Origin: JBBRHF01 sp038223055
GTDB lineage: Bacteria; Actinomycetota; Actinomycetes; JACCUZ01
Direction: 5' to 3'
DNA length: 7,818 nt
Assembly: GCA_038223055.1 (NCBI GenBank)
Contig: JBBRHF010000190.1
Coordinates: 1-7,818, forward strand
A model generated the notes under the pieces. That model searched no databases. It saw nothing but the letters and a program-made list of their open reading frames with translations, and was not told the DNA's origin. Both the position numbers and the translations under genes were made by a program. Below are positions 6,210-7,818 of the stretch, piece after piece. How positions within the stretch are numbered: the stretch's first letter is position 1; every line of letters begins with the position of its first letter.

Positions 6210-6498
6210 GGCCCTTCTGGCCCCGCTCGACGTGACGCCCCAGCGCCTTCCAGGTGTGAAACCCCGTGACGTACCCGGGAAATGGATCCGGCGCCAGCCC
6301 ACGGCGGTACGCCGCCTCATGCTGTGTGGCGATCAGCAGCGCGCTCCCGAAGGAGTACCGGTGGAACCGCGCCGGGACATCCAAAACTGCGCGCCAGTCC
6401 TTGCTGGACACAAGCTACGCCAGCGTAGCCGCCAACAACTCGTGAGCCCGCTCCAGCTGGTCATCTCGCGCCGACCTCGCCTCGGCTGTAGGTCTCAT
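6210..6498 (-). pseudogene. ArdC-like ssDNA-binding protein, N-terminal part with an amber codon
   Basis: ArdC N-terminal domains bind single-stranded DNA and occur on plasmids and integrative elements, where some relatives counter restriction during transfer. An ATG at 6498 opens a helical N-terminus (DDQLERAHELLAATLA) that runs into TAG at 6417-6415 as codon 28. The same frame then continues with the conserved body: LVSSKDWRAVLDV, FHRYSFGSALLIATQ, GFHTWKALGRHVERGQKG. Homologues usually have Glu before the LVS segment, so a GAG-to-TAG change is plausible. A GTG at 6411, after the stop, could in principle restart translation. After GQKG the similarity ends and the C-terminal metallopeptidase-like part is absent. 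GGAGGGG lies 11 bases upstream of the ATG. Confidence 0.8.
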
Positions 6499-6558
6499 CG
6501 GTCGACCATCCCCTCCACATCCAAGGAAGGGGAGAACAGGCGGCGTGCACACCTGCCC

Positions 6559-6584
6559 ATCGAGTGCCTGTGGGCGCACTCGAT
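6559..6584. repeat. Palindrome with 9-bp arms upstream of the ArdC-like gene
   Basis: ATCGAGTGC (6559-6567) and GCACTCGAT (6576-6584) are perfect inverted repeats separated by 8 bp. They lie 61-86 bp upstream of the ArdC-like ATG. Such a site could be an operator for a dimeric repressor; a hairpin role is also possible. Confidence 0.6.
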
Positions 6585-6674
6585 CGGCTGGCAACGCGTC
6601 ATAGATTCAGGGACGGCGAAACAGCGGATGGCGCACGTCCGACAGGCCGGCCGGCGCCCACTACGATGTGATGA

Positions 6675-6800
6675 TCTTGCACTCAGGCCGACGAGTGCAC
6701 GGCCGCCGACGCCGTTGCCGGCTATGACGACATTGGCCGCTTCGTGAGCGGCACCCGATTCTGGTCGCTCGCGTCGATGGACGGACGGGGCGCGATGCCG
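6675..6800 (+). pseudogene. Possible gene remnant of unknown family
   Basis: One plus-strand frame beginning after a TGA at 6672 reads ADECTAADAVAG, then YDDIGRFVSGTRFW and SLASMDGRGAMPIL. By my count about 35 of 43 third positions between 6681 and about 6810 are G or C, after which the bias fades. No ribosome binding site with a start codon is obvious, and I do not recognise the family. It could be a fragment of an element gene or chance. Confidence 0.25.
6678..6699. repeat. Second palindrome with the same core, arms reversed
   Basis: TGCACTC (6678-6684) and GAGTGCA (6693-6699) are inverted repeats with an 8-bp spacer. The GCACTC core is shared with the palindrome at 6559-6584, with the arms in the opposite order and the same spacer length. 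Confidence 0.5.
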
Positions 6801-6926
6801 ATCCTGCTACGACTGTTTCCTGCGGTTACCGACCGGCACGTTGTCTTGGCAAACGGCGGGTCATCTTCGTTGTGCATGGGCCACGGCCGCCCGAGTTCGA
6901 GCCGTGGTGTTCCACCGTGGAACGCC

Positions 6927-6955
6927 AGTTGCGCCCCGCACGGCGGGGCGCAACT
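6927..6955 (-). terminator. Strong hairpin after the OmpA-like gene
   Basis: A perfect 13-bp stem (AGTTGCGCCCCGC against GCGGGGCGCAACT) with a 3-base loop begins 9 bp after the stop codon of the minus-strand surface-protein gene. There is no T tract. Its symmetry means it could act on both strands, also insulating the gene from the element remnant. Confidence 0.7.
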
Positions 6956-6964
6956 AGGGCGTCG

Positions 6965-7818
6965 TCAGGCGGTCACGAGCACCACGACCCGACGGTTTGC
7001 GGCTCGGGAGGGGGCGGTGCCGCCGATGACGACGGGGCGGGCGCCGCCGTACCCGTGGGTGGCGAAACGCACGTGCGCGCCGTCGTGGACCAGCGCCTTG
7101 CAGACAGCTTGGGCTCGCCGCGCGCTGAGCGACTTTTCATGGTTGGCGTTGCCGGCGTAGTCGGTGTAGCCCTCACAGGTCACGGCGTTCGCCAGACGCA
7201 GGTGGCCCGCCAGGGATTTCACAGCTGCGTGGCCGGCCTTGGTCAGCACCGCGCTGTCGAAGCCGAACAGGCTGGCCTTGGATAGGGTGGCCGCCTCGCC
7301 GACCGTCATCTGGCGGGCGCCGAGGGTCGGGATCGGATGGGCCTGGGTCCCGTTGTGGCTGGTGTTGCGCGCTCTCGTGTACTTCTTCGGGCCGTGGTAG
7401 GCCTTCGGGTTGTTCGGGATGCGGACCTCAGAGGCGGGATGGTGCCGGACGGTTTCGAGCCGGGGTGCGTTGGGAAGCGCCCTGTCGGCGAGGGACGACG
7501 GGCCGGCGCCGGCACTATTGACGGCGCGGAACCTCATCAAGTAGGCCACACCGTTGGTGAGGCCGGTCACGGTGGCCGACCGGGTCCCGCGGGCGCCGGT
7601 CTGGGTGGGCACCGTTCGCCAGGTTCGCCCGCCGTTGCTGCTCATTTGGTAGGAGGTGATAGCCGCGCCGCCGGTGGAGACCGGCGGGGTGAAGGTCACG
7701 GTGACCTTCCGGTCGCGGCCGACCGCGGTCAGGTGGGTGGGTGCCCCGGGTACGGTCGCGGGAGCGGGCATGGGCGCAGTGGTTGTGGGCGTCGGCGGGG
7801 TCGGGGTCGGCGGGGTCG
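6965..7818 (-). CDS. Fibronectin type III / OmpA-domain surface protein, C-terminal part (5' end outside the window)
   Basis: The frame is open to the window edge, so 283 residues are visible and the true start is outside; the ATG at 7771 is internal to a Pro/Thr linker (TPPTP units). A fibronectin type III domain follows (VPGAPTHLTAV, ITSYQMSSNGG, TVTGLTNGVAYLMRFRAVNS). A spacer comes next, then a C-terminal OmpA-like domain: FGFDSAVLTKAGHAAVKSLA, EGYTDYAG, LSARRAQAV, ANRRVVV. The Asp in GYTD and the Arg in ANRR are the residues that bind diaminopimelate-type peptidoglycan in this family. Two cysteines (VTCEGYTD and AVCKAL) could form a disulfide outside the membrane. I infer a secreted or membrane-anchored protein attached non-covalently to the cell wall. 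A strong hairpin follows the stop. Confidence 0.9.
   Translation of the reverse strand, partial: TPPTPTPPTPTTTAPMPAPATVPGAPTHLTAVGRDRKVTVTFTPPVSTGGAAITSYQMSSNGGRTWRTVPTQTGARGTRSATVTGLTNGVAYLMRFRAVNSAGAGPSSLADRALPNAPRLETVRHHPASEVRIPNNPKAYHGPKKYTRARNTSHNGTQAHPIPTLGARQMTVGEAATLSKASLFGFDSAVLTKAGHAAVKSLAGHLRLANAVTCEGYTDYAGNANHEKSLSARRAQAVCKALVHDGAHVRFATHGYGGARPVVIGGTAPSRAANRRVVVLVTA

Larger units (their letters stand above)
6499..6926. other. Gene-poor stretch between the element remnant and the surface-protein gene
   Basis: No confident gene. What I see: two palindromes sharing the core GAGTGC/GCACTC, a plus-strand segment with gene-like third positions (about 6675-6800), and a minus-strand frame whose TGA overlaps the ArdC-like ATG as ATGA. 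The rest has mixed codon-position bias, consistent with decayed sequence. Confidence 0.5.

Noticed and set aside
6112..6747. Long plus-strand frame (211 codons)
   Set aside because: It lies opposite the ArdC-like and W-rich genes; its protein is low-complexity Arg/Pro/Ala with no motif, as expected of an antisense shadow in GC-rich DNA.

Overview
The window is GC-rich, with strong G/C preference at third codon positions in its intact genes, GTG starts and leaderless-looking promoters. Together with the protein families present, this points to a high-GC Actinomycetota chromosome. The genus cannot be named from the sequence alone.

Left part (1-4436, chromosomal backbone): the 3' portion of dnaG (primase) is followed by an RpoD-family sigma factor gene, in the dnaG-sigma order of the classical macromolecular-synthesis cluster. 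Next comes a 174-aa conserved-looking protein of unknown role. A convergent small YtxH-like membrane protein gene lies on the minus strand. Two tRNA genes follow: tRNA-Asn(GTT), and a CAT-anticodon tRNA (elongator Met, or Ile2 if lysidine-modified) with an encoded CCA. Between the tRNAs is a 40-codon reading frame with strongly coding-like third positions. Three neighbouring genes (dnaG, sigma, the 174-aa gene) carry short in-frame tandem repeats.

Middle part (about 4437-6960, degraded mobile element): starting 12 bp from the 3' end of the CAT tRNA, the minus strand carries, in transcription order, an ArdC-like ssDNA-binding protein, a tryptophan-rich (possibly DUF4913-like) protein, the N-terminal part of a Prim-Pol replication protein, and a tyrosine integrase. 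This matches the rep-int-tRNA layout of actinobacterial integrative elements (AICEs). The ArdC, Prim-Pol and integrase genes are broken by an amber codon, single-base frameshifts and internal deletions, and the tryptophan-rich gene has no identifiable start. One junction joins the Prim-Pol fragment directly to a truncated integrase. No transfer gene and no second att copy is seen in the window, so I read it as a dead remnant. The 6500-6960 stretch holds no confident gene; it contains two palindromes sharing a GAGTGC/GCACTC core and a possible plus-strand gene remnant.

Right part (6927-7818): a minus-strand surface protein gene, running off the right edge, encodes a Pro/Thr-rich linker, a fibronectin type III domain and a C-terminal OmpA-like peptidoglycan-binding domain. 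A perfect 13-bp hairpin just after its stop codon is a likely terminator.

I found no clear evidence of a wholly new system. The items most worth a second look are the fossil element at the tRNA, the hidden 40-aa frame between the tRNAs, and the paired palindromes upstream of the ArdC-like gene.
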